From: DASSUC01 sp035649895 | Lineage (GTDB): Bacteria; Actinomycetota; Actinomycetes; Mycobacteriales; Micromonosporaceae | Assembly: GCA_035649895.1 (NCBI GenBank) | Contig: DASRIS010000095.1 | Span: 1-22,530, forward strand | Length of the DNA: 22,530 nt | Direction: 5' to 3' | Shown here: in pieces, positions 13,498-20,150 of the stretch | Position numbering within the stretch: position 1 is the stretch's first letter | How the letters are laid out: each line of letters opens with the position of its first letter | The notes under the pieces: model-generated | Seen by the model: the letters and a program-made list of their open reading frames with translations, nothing else | What the model was told of the DNA's origin: nothing | The model's database searches: none | Made by a program: the position numbers and the translations under genes

Positions 13498-14891
13498 CGC
13501 GCCCCGACCTCCAGCTCGTCCAGCACCCGCTCCAGCGCCCGCAGGTAGACCGAGTGGCTGACCTCGAACCAGTGCCGGGTGGAGTCCTTGACCCTCGCCT
13601 CGCTCCACCGCCGGTCCGGGCGGGAGCTGACCTTGGCCCAGAACGCCTGGGCCCGCGCCGGCGCCGCCTCGCGCAGCCGCAGCCACCGCGCGAACACCAC
13701 CGTCTGCCAGTGGAACAGCGGGAACAGCGCGGCGTCGGACTGCACCAGCCCGGCGACCGCGAAGGTCGGGTAGCGGCGGGAGAACATCTGCAGGTAGAGC
13801 CGGGGACGGCCGGCGGCGTCGGCGCCCGTCACGTCCGGCGACAGGAACTCGAACCGGGGCAGGTAGCCGGTGGCGAAGACGACCAGGTCCGGCTCGATGC
13901 TCGAGCCGTCGGTCAGCTCCACCGAGCCGCGGTGGAACCGGGCCACGTCGGGCACTGGCGTGACCTCGCCGTGTCCGAGGTAGTACACCAGCTGGCTGTT
14001 GGCGATGGGGTGCGTCTCGTAGACCTTGTGGTCGGGCTTTGGCAGGCCGAAGCGGCTCAGGTTGCCGACGGTCAGCCGCATGACCCAGTGGTAGAGCCAC
14101 TGCCGTATGCGCAGCGGCAGCCGCAGCGACAGCGCGAGGTCGTTGAACTGGTCGGCCGGGCGCCCCAGCACGTACTTGGGCACGTACCAGTAGCCGCGCC
14201 GGCTGGAGTGCCAGCAGCGGGCGGCCTGCTGCGCCGCCTCCACCGCGATGTCGCACCCGGTGTTGCCCGCACCAACCACCAGCACCCGCCGGCCGCGCAG
14301 CTGGGACGGCTCCTTGTACGCGCTGGCGTGGACCACCTCGCCGCGGAAGCTGTCGAGGCCCTCGTACTCGGGCATCTTCGGCGACCAGTTGTGGCCGTTG
14401 GCGGCGACCACGGCGGCGTAGCGCTGGGTCCGCTCGGCGCCGTTGCGCCCGACCCGGGTGGTCACGTCCCAGCGGCCGTCCTCGGCCGGCTCCGCCCGGA
14501 CCACCTCGGTGCCGAGCCAGATGCTGCTGCGCAGGTCGAAGTGGTCGGCGTAGTGCTCCAGGTAGGACAGCAGCAGCGAGTGGTGCGGGTAGTCCGGCCA
14601 CGAGTCCGGCAACGGGAAGTCCGGGAACTGGGTGAACGGCTTGGACGAGATCAGGTGCGTGCTGGCGTAGACCGGGCTGCGGTCGTGCCGCCAGTTCCAC
14701 GCGCCGCCGACGCCGGTCTCCCGCTCGAAGCAGTCCACCCCGAAGCCGTGCTCCTTGAGGTTCTTGATGGCGACCAGCCCGCTGGCGCCCGCGCCGATCA
14801 CGCAGACCGTCTCGCCCCGGTCGTGCACGGGCCGCCCGTCGCGCCAGATCGTCGCGGCCGACCCGGAGCCGTACCCGCTGTCGAAGTCCAC
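13494..14891 (-). CDS. Flavin-containing monooxygenase (FMO / Baeyer-Villiger-like)
   Basis: A protein of 465 residues, a class B flavin monooxygenase that uses NADPH and O2 to oxygenate a substrate (N- or S-oxidation, or ketone to ester). The FAD motif is VIGAGASG (31-38). The FMO fingerprint FRGEVVHASAY (FxGxxxHxxxY) is at 182-192, immediately before the NADPH motif VVGAGNTG (205-212). ATGYLPRFEF is the conserved C-terminal motif. YASTHLISSKPFTQFPDFP is the usual substrate-side region. The start GTG 14891 is preferred to the ATG at 14924 because GGAGGG lies six bases upstream of it, while the ATG has only GCAGG touching it. It forms an operon with the hydrolase-fold gene (4-bp overlap). The substrate is unknown. 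Confidence 0.92.
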   Translation of the reverse strand: MDFDSGYGSGSAATIWRDGRPVHDRGETVCVIGAGASGLVAIKNLKEHGFGVDCFERETGVGGAWNWRHDRSPVYASTHLISSKPFTQFPDFPLPDSWPDYPHHSLLLSYLEHYADHFDLRSSIWLGTEVVRAEPAEDGRWDVTTRVGRNGAERTQRYAAVVAANGHNWSPKMPEYEGLDSFRGEVVHASAYKEPSQLRGRRVLVVGAGNTGCDIAVEAAQQAARCWHSSRRGYWYVPKYVLGRPADQFNDLALSLRLPLRIRQWLYHWVMRLTVGNLSRFGLPKPDHKVYETHPIANSQLVYYLGHGEVTPVPDVARFHRGSVELTDGSSIEPDLVVFATGYLPRFEFLSPDVTGADAAGRPRLYLQMFSRRYPTFAVAGLVQSDAALFPLFHWQTVVFARWLRLREAAPARAQAFWAKVSSRPDRRWSEARVKDSTRHWFEVSHSVYLRALERVLDELEVGAR

Positions 14892-14995
14892 CGTCCGCCC
14901 TCCACTCGCGCCTCGCGGTGCCATCCTGCCGCATGCTCCGTACCACCAGGTCTTTGTGCCCCTCCAAAGCGGAGCATAGGGAGCCCAGGGGCTGG

Positions 14996-15018
14996 TGACG
15001 GACCCTCACCGTCCGTCA
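14996..15018 (-). terminator. Perfect 8-bp hairpin between EEP and monooxygenase genes
   Basis: TGACGGAC (14996-15003) pairs with GTCCGTCA (15011-15018) around a 7-base loop. Both neighbours run leftward; the hairpin is 121 bp beyond the EEP stop and 104 bp before the monooxygenase start, so it probably ends the EEP transcript. It could instead be an operator for the monooxygenase operon. Confidence 0.45.
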
Positions 15019-15069
15019 GCGCGTCAGTGCGTCCACACCGCCGCGCTGTCCGCCGTGGCGAGCACCGGC

Positions 15070-15115
15070 GCTACCGGGCCCTCCGGCTACCGGGCCCCGT
15101 GCTACCGGGCCCTCC
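15070..15115. repeat. Three 15-16-bp tandem units downstream of the EEP gene
   Basis: GCTACCGGGCCCTCC starts at 15070 and 15101; the middle unit (15086-15100) ends CCCGT instead. The array lies 25 bp beyond the EEP stop codon (15140-15142). Confidence 0.88.
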
Positions 15116-15139
15116 GTGGGTCCCGCCGGCCCGGCGCGG

Positions 15140-15871
15140 TCAGCTGGGAGCAGCGGGCAGTACGAGGTCGGCCACGATCGGGAAGTGGTCGCTGGCGCGC
15201 CGGGCCTGGTCGGTGTCGACCACGTCGTAGCGCACGACCTTGATGCGCGGGTCGACGAAGAGCGCGTCGATGCGCTCGCGCGGGTGGGCGCAGGAGAACG
15301 TGGCCCGCTCTGCCGCCTGGGAGCGCCCGGCAGCGGCGGACACGGCGCCGTCGTGTACGGCGGTGTCGACGAGCCCGTCGGCGACGGTGTGCCAGGCGTC
15401 ACCGCCCGAGCTCTCGTTGAGGTCCGCGGCGAGGATGAGCGGCAGGTCAACCTCTGCCATCGCCTTCTTCAGCAGGGCCGCCTGGCGTGGCCGCTCAGCC
15501 GGGTCGGTGGACAGGTGCGAGCCGGCCACGGCGAACGCCGCCCGCCCCACCGAGCAGGTGGCGAACGCCGCCCCGCGCATGTGCCGCCCCGGGGTCAGCG
15601 GGAACTGGAGCGACCAGGTGTCGTGCACGCGTACCCGCAAGCTGGTGAGGACCAGGTTGCCCAGCGCCGGCAGGCCACCGACGGCGTAGACCAGGTGGCA
15701 GGCCTGGGCCAGCCGGGCGCACTTGCCGCGCCAGCGGAACCGGCGCGGCCCCTCCTGCACGACGAGGATGTCCGGGGCCAGGTCGCGCACCACCGAGGCG
15801 AGGGCGTGCAGGTCGTCGCGGGAGCTGTGGATGTTGTACGACACCACCCGGATCTGCGGTCCTGGCTCCAT
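15140..15871 (-). CDS. Endonuclease/exonuclease/phosphatase (EEP) family hydrolase
   Basis: A protein of 243 residues, compact for the family, whose members cut phosphodiester or phosphomonoester bonds in nucleic acids, phosphoinositides or sphingolipids. The metal and catalytic motifs occur in order: VVSYNIH (Asn13), VVQEGPRR (Glu about 40), AVAGSHLS (His), LILAADLNES (Asp and Asn), IDALFVD, and the terminal SDHFPIVADL with the Asp-His dyad. No signal peptide is present, so it is probably cytoplasmic. The start ATG 15871 has AAAGAGG six bases upstream. It is transcribed away from the oxidoreductase gene. The motif set does not distinguish nuclease from lipid phosphatase. Confidence 0.9.
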   Translation of the reverse strand: MEPGPQIRVVSYNIHSSRDDLHALASVVRDLAPDILVVQEGPRRFRWRGKCARLAQACHLVYAVGGLPALGNLVLTSLRVRVHDTWSLQFPLTPGRHMRGAAFATCSVGRAAFAVAGSHLSTDPAERPRQAALLKKAMAEVDLPLILAADLNESSGGDAWHTVADGLVDTAVHDGAVSAAAGRSQAAERATFSCAHPRERIDALFVDPRIKVVRYDVVDTDQARRASDHFPIVADLVLPAAPS

Positions 15872-16018
15872 CGGCGCCTCTTTCGGTCGGTTCGGGTCTG
15901 CCGGCGGGGCGGCGAGCCTGCGGCGGGGTCGCGGGTCCGGCAGGACCGGGTCCGGAACGGGACCGAGCCCGGGACCGGGCCGAGCCCGAAGTGGGATCGA
16001 GGCTGACCATAGTCGAGC

Positions 16019-16162
16019 CGGCCGGCGACCCTTACGCCGCTCCCCGGCCGGCGACCCTTACGCAACTTCCCGGCCGGCGACCCTTACGCAACTTCCCGGC
16101 CGGCGACCCTTACGCAACTTCCCGGCAGACGACCCTTACGCCGCTTCCTGGCCGCCGTACCC
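16019..16162. repeat. 26-bp tandem array upstream of the oxidoreductase gene
   Basis: Five full units start at 16019, 16045, 16071, 16097 and 16123, followed by a decayed sixth at 16149. Each unit is CGGCCGGCGACCCTTACG followed by CAACTTCC or CCGCTTCC. Units 2, 3 and 4 are identical. The period is exactly 26 bp, about 2.5 helical turns and not a multiple of three. There are no spacers, so it is not a CRISPR array. Confidence 0.95.
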
Positions 16163-16167
16163 GGGTA

Positions 16168-16188
16168 GTGATCTTCATCGGTCATCAC
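16168..16188. promoter_or_regulatory. Inverted repeat just upstream of the oxidoreductase gene
   Basis: GTGAT (16168-16172) and ATCAC (16184-16188) form an inverted repeat with an 11-bp spacer, ending 14 bp before the ATG. It could be an operator in the only non-repetitive part of the leader. Weak evidence. Confidence 0.25.
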
Positions 16189-16202
16189 CGAGGCTGTCGG
16201 GC

Positions 16203-17417
16203 ATGGTGGACATCGTTCGGTTCGGCGTGGTCGGATGCGGTCTCATCGCGCACCTGGCGCACCTGCCGTCGCTGCGGTCCATCCCCGCGGTGGAGATCCG
16301 TGCCGTCTGCGACGCGGACCCGCACCGGATGCGGCTGGCCCGCGACGTGTTCGGGGTGCCGACCTGCACGACCGACGCGCTCGAGCTGCTGGCGCTGGAC
16401 ACCGTGGACGCGGTGGTGGTCGCCACCGACGACGTGACCCACGCCGAGGTGGTCGTCGCGGCGCTGGAGGCCGGCAAGCACGTGTTCGTGGAGAAGCCGC
16501 TGTGCCTGTCGCTCGCCGAGGCGAAGCTGGTCCGCAGCGCCGAGGACGCGGCGGGGCGGGTGGTCGCGGTCGGCTACCAGCGGGTGCACGACGCCGCCTC
16601 GCAGTGGCTGCGCCAGCGCATCCCCGCCGAGCCGCCGATGACGATCTGGGCGCGCAACCAGTGCCACGACAACATGCTGGTGATCGCCGAGACGGCGCCG
16701 GCGTACCTGCTCGACGAGGCCTTCCGCCGCGGTGCCGGTGCCGTCCCTGGCACCGGCACAGCAGTCTCTGGTGCCGGCACAGGCGCTGTCTCCGGTGCCG
16801 GCACAGGCGCCAGGGACGGGCGCTGGCAGCGGCTGCTCGACACCGAGCTCCCCCGCCACGGCGACCGGCTGTCCACTGTGTACCGTACCTTCCTGAACCT
16901 GGCCTGCCACGACGTCTCGCACGTCATCCACTGTTTCGGCGAGCCGAGCCGGGTGCTGTTCGCCGACTTCTGGAACGAACAGTTCCCCAGTGCCCTGGTC
17001 GTCTACGAGCTGCCGGGCGGGGGCCGGTGGGTGCTGGAGATGGGCCAGACCGAGCGCAGGTGGTTCGACTCGGCGCTTACGGTGACCTATCCCCGGCAGA
17101 CGCTGGAGATCCGCTGGCCGAGCCCGTTCCGCCCGGACGGGCGTACGGTCGCCGCGGTGCGGGCGACGGTGGGGCCCGGCGCGGCCTACCAGACCTCGAC
17201 CTTCGAGGCCGAGGCGTTCCCGGCCTACCGCCGCGAGCTCGCCGCGTTCGCCACAGCCGTTCGGGACGCCACAGCCGTGCGGGACGCCACAGCCGTGCGC
17301 GACACCATGCCGCCGCCGGGCGCCCGGCCGGTCAGCCCGCTGGCCGCCTCGGTGAGCCACGCCGAGGCTGTCCTGCGCTGGCTGGTCGCGGCGCTGCGCT
17401 GGTACGAGGATGCGTAG
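16203..17417 (+). CDS. Gfo/Idh/MocA-family oxidoreductase
   Basis: A protein of 404 residues, an NAD(P)-dependent dehydrogenase of the family that acts on sugars, inositols and related polyols. The Rossmann motif is FGVVGCGLIAHLAHLPSL near the start; AVCDADPHR ends the second strand; AVVVATDDVTHAEVVVAALEAGKHVFVEKPLCLS contains the family EKP motif, whose Lys is catalytic; DVSHVIHCFG supplies the conserved His region. Two low-complexity insertions come from in-frame repeats: about residues 177-205 (GTGTAVSGAGTGAVSGAGTG) in a loop of the C-terminal domain, and ATAVRD three times near residue 355. The start is ATG 16203, with GAGG about 10 bases upstream. It is convergent with the histidine phosphatase gene (7 bp apart) and near two sugar kinase genes, so a sugar substrate is likely. 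Confidence 0.9.
   Translation: MVDIVRFGVVGCGLIAHLAHLPSLRSIPAVEIRAVCDADPHRMRLARDVFGVPTCTTDALELLALDTVDAVVVATDDVTHAEVVVAALEAGKHVFVEKPLCLSLAEAKLVRSAEDAAGRVVAVGYQRVHDAASQWLRQRIPAEPPMTIWARNQCHDNMLVIAETAPAYLLDEAFRRGAGAVPGTGTAVSGAGTGAVSGAGTGARDGRWQRLLDTELPRHGDRLSTVYRTFLNLACHDVSHVIHCFGEPSRVLFADFWNEQFPSALVVYELPGGGRWVLEMGQTERRWFDSALTVTYPRQTLEIRWPSPFRPDGRTVAAVRATVGPGAAYQTSTFEAEAFPAYRRELAAFATAVRDATAVRDATAVRDTMPPPGARPVSPLAASVSHAEAVLRWLVAALRWYEDA
16740..16808 (+). repeat. 24-bp tandem repeat inside the oxidoreductase gene
   Basis: Units at 16761-16784 and 16785-16808 differ at two positions; a shorter copy (21 bp) precedes them at 16740-16760. Each unit carries the palindromic GTGCCGGCAC or a near copy, so the DNA can form repeated small hairpins. 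The frame is kept, encoding AVSGAGTG-like units. Confidence 0.88.
17250..17303 (+). repeat. Three 18-bp tandem units inside the oxidoreductase gene
   Basis: GCCACAGCCGTGCGGGAC and near copies at 17250-17267, 17268-17285 and 17286-17303, each pair differing by one base. They encode ATAVRD three times within a probable surface helix. Confidence 0.92.
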
Positions 17418-17424
17418 GCGCCGG

Positions 17425-18024
17425 CTAGCCCGACCGGGCGGGCAGGTTCCAGGCGGCGACCACCCGCCGGCCGCGTACGTCGGCCACCAGGCCGACCGAA
17501 CCGGTCGACATGGCGAACAGCGCGCCGTGGTGGGGTTGGAGCCCCAGCGCCCGGGCGGCGATGATCCGCATGATGTAGCCGTGTGACACCACGACCACCC
17601 GGTCCCGCTCCCCGACGCAGGTGCCCAGGAACGCGTCGGCGCGCCGGCCCACCTCCTCCAGGGTCTCCCCGTTGCGGCCGCCGTGCCGCCACACGCTGGC
17701 GTCCGGGCAGGTCGCCTCCTGCTCGGCCAGCGTGAGCCCCTCCAGGTCGCCGAAGTCGATCTCGCGCAGCAGGTCGCTGACCTCGACCGGGCACTGCGGA
17801 CCGAAGATGCACTCGGCGGTCTGCACCGCCCGCGCCATCGGGCTCGCGTAGACCCGGTCGAACACCGCCTCGGAGCCGGCCAGCTCGAAGAGCGTGGCCC
17901 GGGTACGCCGGCACTCCTCCCGTCCGGCCGCGGTCAGTGCGAGGTCGGTCCGCCCGGTGTAGCGGTGCGCTCTCGACCAGTCTGTCTCGCCGTGCCGGAT
18001 GAGATAGAGCTCCGTCTCAACCAC
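17425..18024 (-). CDS. Histidine phosphatase family protein (phosphoglycerate-mutase-like)
   Basis: A protein of 199 residues. The catalytic motif LIRHGETDW (Arg10, His11, Gly12, Glu13) is at the N-terminus, followed by YTGRTDLALTAAGREE, YASPMARAVQTAE with the second Arg, LREIDFGDLEGLT, and VVVSHGYIMR with the second His. These are the conserved elements of dPGM/GpmB/CobC-like phosphatases, which dephosphorylate small phosphoesters through a phosphohistidine. A phosphatase is more likely than glycolytic mutase. The start GTG 18024 lies inside the end of the upstream kinase gene (8-bp overlap, 18017-18024), so the two are co-translated; a phosphosugar substrate is an inference from that coupling. 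It ends 7 bp from the oxidoreductase stop. Confidence 0.92.
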   Translation of the reverse strand: MVETELYLIRHGETDWSRAHRYTGRTDLALTAAGREECRRTRATLFELAGSEAVFDRVYASPMARAVQTAECIFGPQCPVEVSDLLREIDFGDLEGLTLAEQEATCPDASVWRHGGRNGETLEEVGRRADAFLGTCVGERDRVVVVSHGYIMRIIAARALGLQPHHGALFAMSTGSVGLVADVRGRRVVAAWNLPARSG

Positions 18025-19129
18025 CCGCCCCGCTCAGCGCCTTGGTGAACCGCTCCGGGTCCAACCTGGGCTCCAGCCCGGCCGCCCGCGCGGCCAGCCA
18101 CAGCGACCCGCCGACCGGGAGCACCGCCGGGTAGGTCAGGCTCGCCCCGGGCCGTACCCGGTGCACGGCATCGGCGAACGGGTCCAGGAGCGCGCTGCCG
18201 CTGCGGAAGGCGCCGCCGACCAGCACCACCGGGAAGGCCTCCGGGAAGTCCAGCACCTCGATGACGGTGCCCGCCATCTGGGCCAGGTCGGTGCCGGCCC
18301 GGTGCAGGATGCGGCACGCCTCGGCGTCGCCGTCGTGCGCCGCCTCGGACACCAGCCGCGCGAAGGACCCGATCTCCGCCTTGCTGAAGCGCTCGTACAC
18401 CACGCTCTGCAGGTCCTCGACGGCGGTGACCGAGAAGGCGGACAGCAGCCGGGGGACCAGCTGGGTCCAGGGGCCGCGGCCGTCCCGGTAGCGCACGGCC
18501 GCGTGCATGGCCGAAAGGCCGATCCAGTACCCCGACCCCTCGTCGCCGAGCAGGTGGCCCCAGCCCCCGCAGCGCCAGGTCTGGCCGTGGCCGTTGACGC
18601 CGAACGAGTTGCTGCCGGTGCCCGCGATCACCGCCACCCCGGGGGCGCCCAGCGTGCCCGCGCACCAGGCCGCGGCGACGTCGTTGACCACGACCAGCCG
18701 CGGCATCGGGTACGCCGCCAGCAGCCCGTCCCGCAGGCGTGCGCGGTCGGCGTCGGCGTCGGCGCTCGCCACGGCGAGCACGCCGGCAGCGACGTCGCCG
18801 GCCGCGGCGCCGGCCGCGCCCAGCGCCTCGCTGACCGCCTCGCGCACGGAGCCGATCGCCTCGTCGAACCCGTCCGCGAACGGGTTGCTGGAGCCGGCCT
18901 TGCCGTACCAGACGGTGTAGCTGTCCACGTCGAGCAGTGCCGCGAGCGTCTTGGTCGCGCCGCCGTCCAGGCCGAGCAGCAGCGACCTGCCCGCTGTCCG
19001 GGTCCGGGTCCGGTCGGCGTGGTCCGCGCGGCCGGCGGCCCGCTGCGGAAGCAGCTCGTCCGGGAGCGGCAGCAAGGTAGGCCGGGCTGTGAAGTCGAGA
19101 CCCGGTGTACTGTCCGGCTGTGGCAACAT
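18017..19129 (-). CDS. N-acetylglucosamine kinase-like BadF/BadG-family ATPase
   Basis: A protein of 370 residues of the ASKHA (actin-like) fold. Phosphate 1 is LLLGLDGGATKT (about 49-60); VVVNDVAAAW has the catalytic-region Asp; VIAGTGSNSFG is phosphate 2; GGWGHLLGDEGSGYWIG is the hallmark of the GlcNAc kinase branch; FPVVLVGGAFRSG is the adenosine motif. The likely reaction is ATP-dependent phosphorylation of N-acetylglucosamine or a similar sugar. The first 47 residues are an unusual Pro/Arg-rich extension; relatives start near LLLGLDGG. I keep ATG 19129 because GAGGAG lies just upstream and no good internal start is seen. The gene overlaps the histidine phosphatase gene downstream and, at its 5' end, the divergent PfkB gene. 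Confidence 0.88.
   Translation of the reverse strand: MLPQPDSTPGLDFTARPTLLPLPDELLPQRAAGRADHADRTRTRTAGRSLLLGLDGGATKTLAALLDVDSYTVWYGKAGSSNPFADGFDEAIGSVREAVSEALGAAGAAAGDVAAGVLAVASADADADRARLRDGLLAAYPMPRLVVVNDVAAAWCAGTLGAPGVAVIAGTGSNSFGVNGHGQTWRCGGWGHLLGDEGSGYWIGLSAMHAAVRYRDGRGPWTQLVPRLLSAFSVTAVEDLQSVVYERFSKAEIGSFARLVSEAAHDGDAEACRILHRAGTDLAQMAGTVIEVLDFPEAFPVVLVGGAFRSGSALLDPFADAVHRVRPGASLTYPAVLPVGGSLWLAARAAGLEPRLDPERFTKALSGAGG
19108..19113 (+). promoter_or_regulatory. Candidate -10 box of the PfkB gene
   Basis: TACTGT (TANNNT type) ends six bases before the GTG at 19120, and no SD precedes that GTG. This fits a leaderless transcript. The box lies inside the coding region of the divergent kinase gene. 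No clear -35 is present. Confidence 0.45.
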
Positions 19130-19977
19130 CAGCTCCTCGCGGCCCCGTAATTGACTATCTGGCGGTGGGAAACCCGACCGTCGACGTATACCCCGGCGAA
19201 TTGGTGCTCGGTGGCACAGTAGTATACTCCACGCTTCAGGCGGCCGGGTTGGGGCTTAACGGATGCCTGGTCGGCCGCGGTTCTCCAGCCGATTTCTCAC
19301 CGGAAGACGCAGTTTGTAAAAGCGTCGACGTACGGCTCCAGGAATCGCCTGCCACTACCCGCTTTCGCAATGTGACAACCGCAGGAAAAAGGCAGCAGAC
19401 GCTATTGGAATGGGCCGGCGCGATCCAGCTGTCGCCGGCGCTGCCGGCGTGCCGGATCCTGCACATCGCACCGGTCGCCGCCGAGCTGGCCGCCGGGGAG
19501 GTGGCCGAGCAGGTGCCGGCCGAGTTCGTGGGCCTGACCCCGCAGGGCCTCATCCGGTCCTGGGACGCCGCTGGTCGCGTCCTGCTGCGCCCCATCGAAG
19601 GCGGTGGCGAGCTGGCCCGCCGGGTCCACGCGGTCGTCGCCGCCGAGTCCGAGTGCCCGTACCTGGCGCCGCTGCTGGAGGGGGCGGTCCGCGCCGGGGC
19701 GGTCGCCGTGGTCACGAAGGGCGCCGCAGGCTGCGAGGTGCGCTCCACCGCGGGCGTCGAGCAGTACCCGGCGTTCCGGGTAGCCGAGCCGGTGGACGAC
19801 ACCGGCGCCGGCGACGTGTTCGCCGCCGCCCTCTTCGTCGAGCTGCACCGCGGCACGGCGGTAGCCGAGGCGGTCCGGTTCGCCTCCGCGGCGGCGGCCC
19901 TCAGCCTGCGCGGTATCGGCTCACAAGGGATCGCGTCGCGCACGGAGATCGCAGACCTGGCCGCGTCGGCGTCCTGA
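19120..19977 (+). CDS. PfkB-family carbohydrate kinase
   Basis: A protein of 285 residues, slightly short for the ribokinase superfamily. VIDYLAVGNPTVDVYPGE is the first strand, LGGTVVYSTLQAAGLGL (30-46) carries the substrate-side Gly-Gly, VAVVTKGAAGCEV precedes the ATP site, and DDTGAGDVFAAAL (226-238) is the family signature with catalytic base Asp232 in GAGD. It should phosphorylate a sugar or nucleoside; the substrate cannot be named. The start GTG 19120 is chosen because TACTGT is correctly placed for a leaderless message. It overlaps the divergent GlcNAc-kinase-like gene by 10 bp. The first 300 bp are distinctly less GC-rich than the rest of the gene, hinting at promoter sequence or a different history for this end. 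Confidence 0.88.
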   Translation: MATSAPRGPVIDYLAVGNPTVDVYPGELVLGGTVVYSTLQAAGLGLNGCLVGRGSPADFSPEDAVCKSVDVRLQESPATTRFRNVTTAGKRQQTLLEWAGAIQLSPALPACRILHIAPVAAELAAGEVAEQVPAEFVGLTPQGLIRSWDAAGRVLLRPIEGGGELARRVHAVVAAESECPYLAPLLEGAVRAGAVAVVTKGAAGCEVRSTAGVEQYPAFRVAEPVDDTGAGDVFAAALFVELHRGTAVAEAVRFASAAAALSLRGIGSQGIASRTEIADLAASAS

Positions 19978-20009
19978 GACCGGGCGCTTATCGCAGAAAA
20001 CAGCTTCAT

Positions 20010-20037
20010 GCAGAAGAACAAAGGCAGAAGAGCAAAG
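20010..20037. repeat. 14-bp direct repeat in an A-rich gap
   Basis: GCAGAAGAACAAAG (20010-20023) and GCAGAAGAGCAAAG (20024-20037) are adjacent and differ at one base. They lie 33 bp after the PfkB stop, in a gap that is far less GC-rich than the rest of the window. Confidence 0.85.
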
Positions 20038-20131
20038 GTCGAGATCGCACGTACCAGGGACCGCAGCCGCGGGCACTGGCTGCTGTATAGGGACGCATAG
20101 GAACTGCCTAGAGTGATGGGCAGTTGACCTC

Positions 20132-20144
20132 ATGTGATACACAT
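20132..20144. promoter_or_regulatory. Small palindrome before the single-pass membrane protein gene
   Basis: ATGTG-ATA-CACAT is a perfect inverted repeat ending six bases before the ATG at 20151. TTGACC (20124-20129) just upstream resembles a -35 box, but no -10 is correctly spaced. Operator function is a guess. Confidence 0.3.
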
Positions 20145-20150
20145 TCGGGC

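Larger units (their letters stand above)
15872..16202. other. Divergent intergenic region with a long repeat array
   Basis: This 331-bp gap separates the EEP and oxidoreductase starts. Its left part (about 15900-16000) is a run of irregular GGGACCGAGCCC / GGGTCCGG blocks; its centre is a 26-bp array (16019-16162). Only the last 40 bp before the ATG at 16203 look like ordinary leader, with GAGG about 10 bases before the start. No gene is recognisable. Confidence 0.6.

Noticed and set aside
14892..14924. ATG 14924 as start of the monooxygenase
   Set aside because: Its only SD-like bases touch the ATG, while GTG 14891 has GGAGGG at ideal spacing; the extra 11 residues are not family-like.
13498..15009. 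Long open frame extending the hydrolase-fold gene upstream (774 codons)
   Set aside because: It is the out-of-frame shadow of the flavin monooxygenase, whose FAD and NADPH motifs are in the other frame.
16019..16162. CRISPR array
   Set aside because: The 26-bp units are directly adjacent with no spacers, and no cas genes are in the window.
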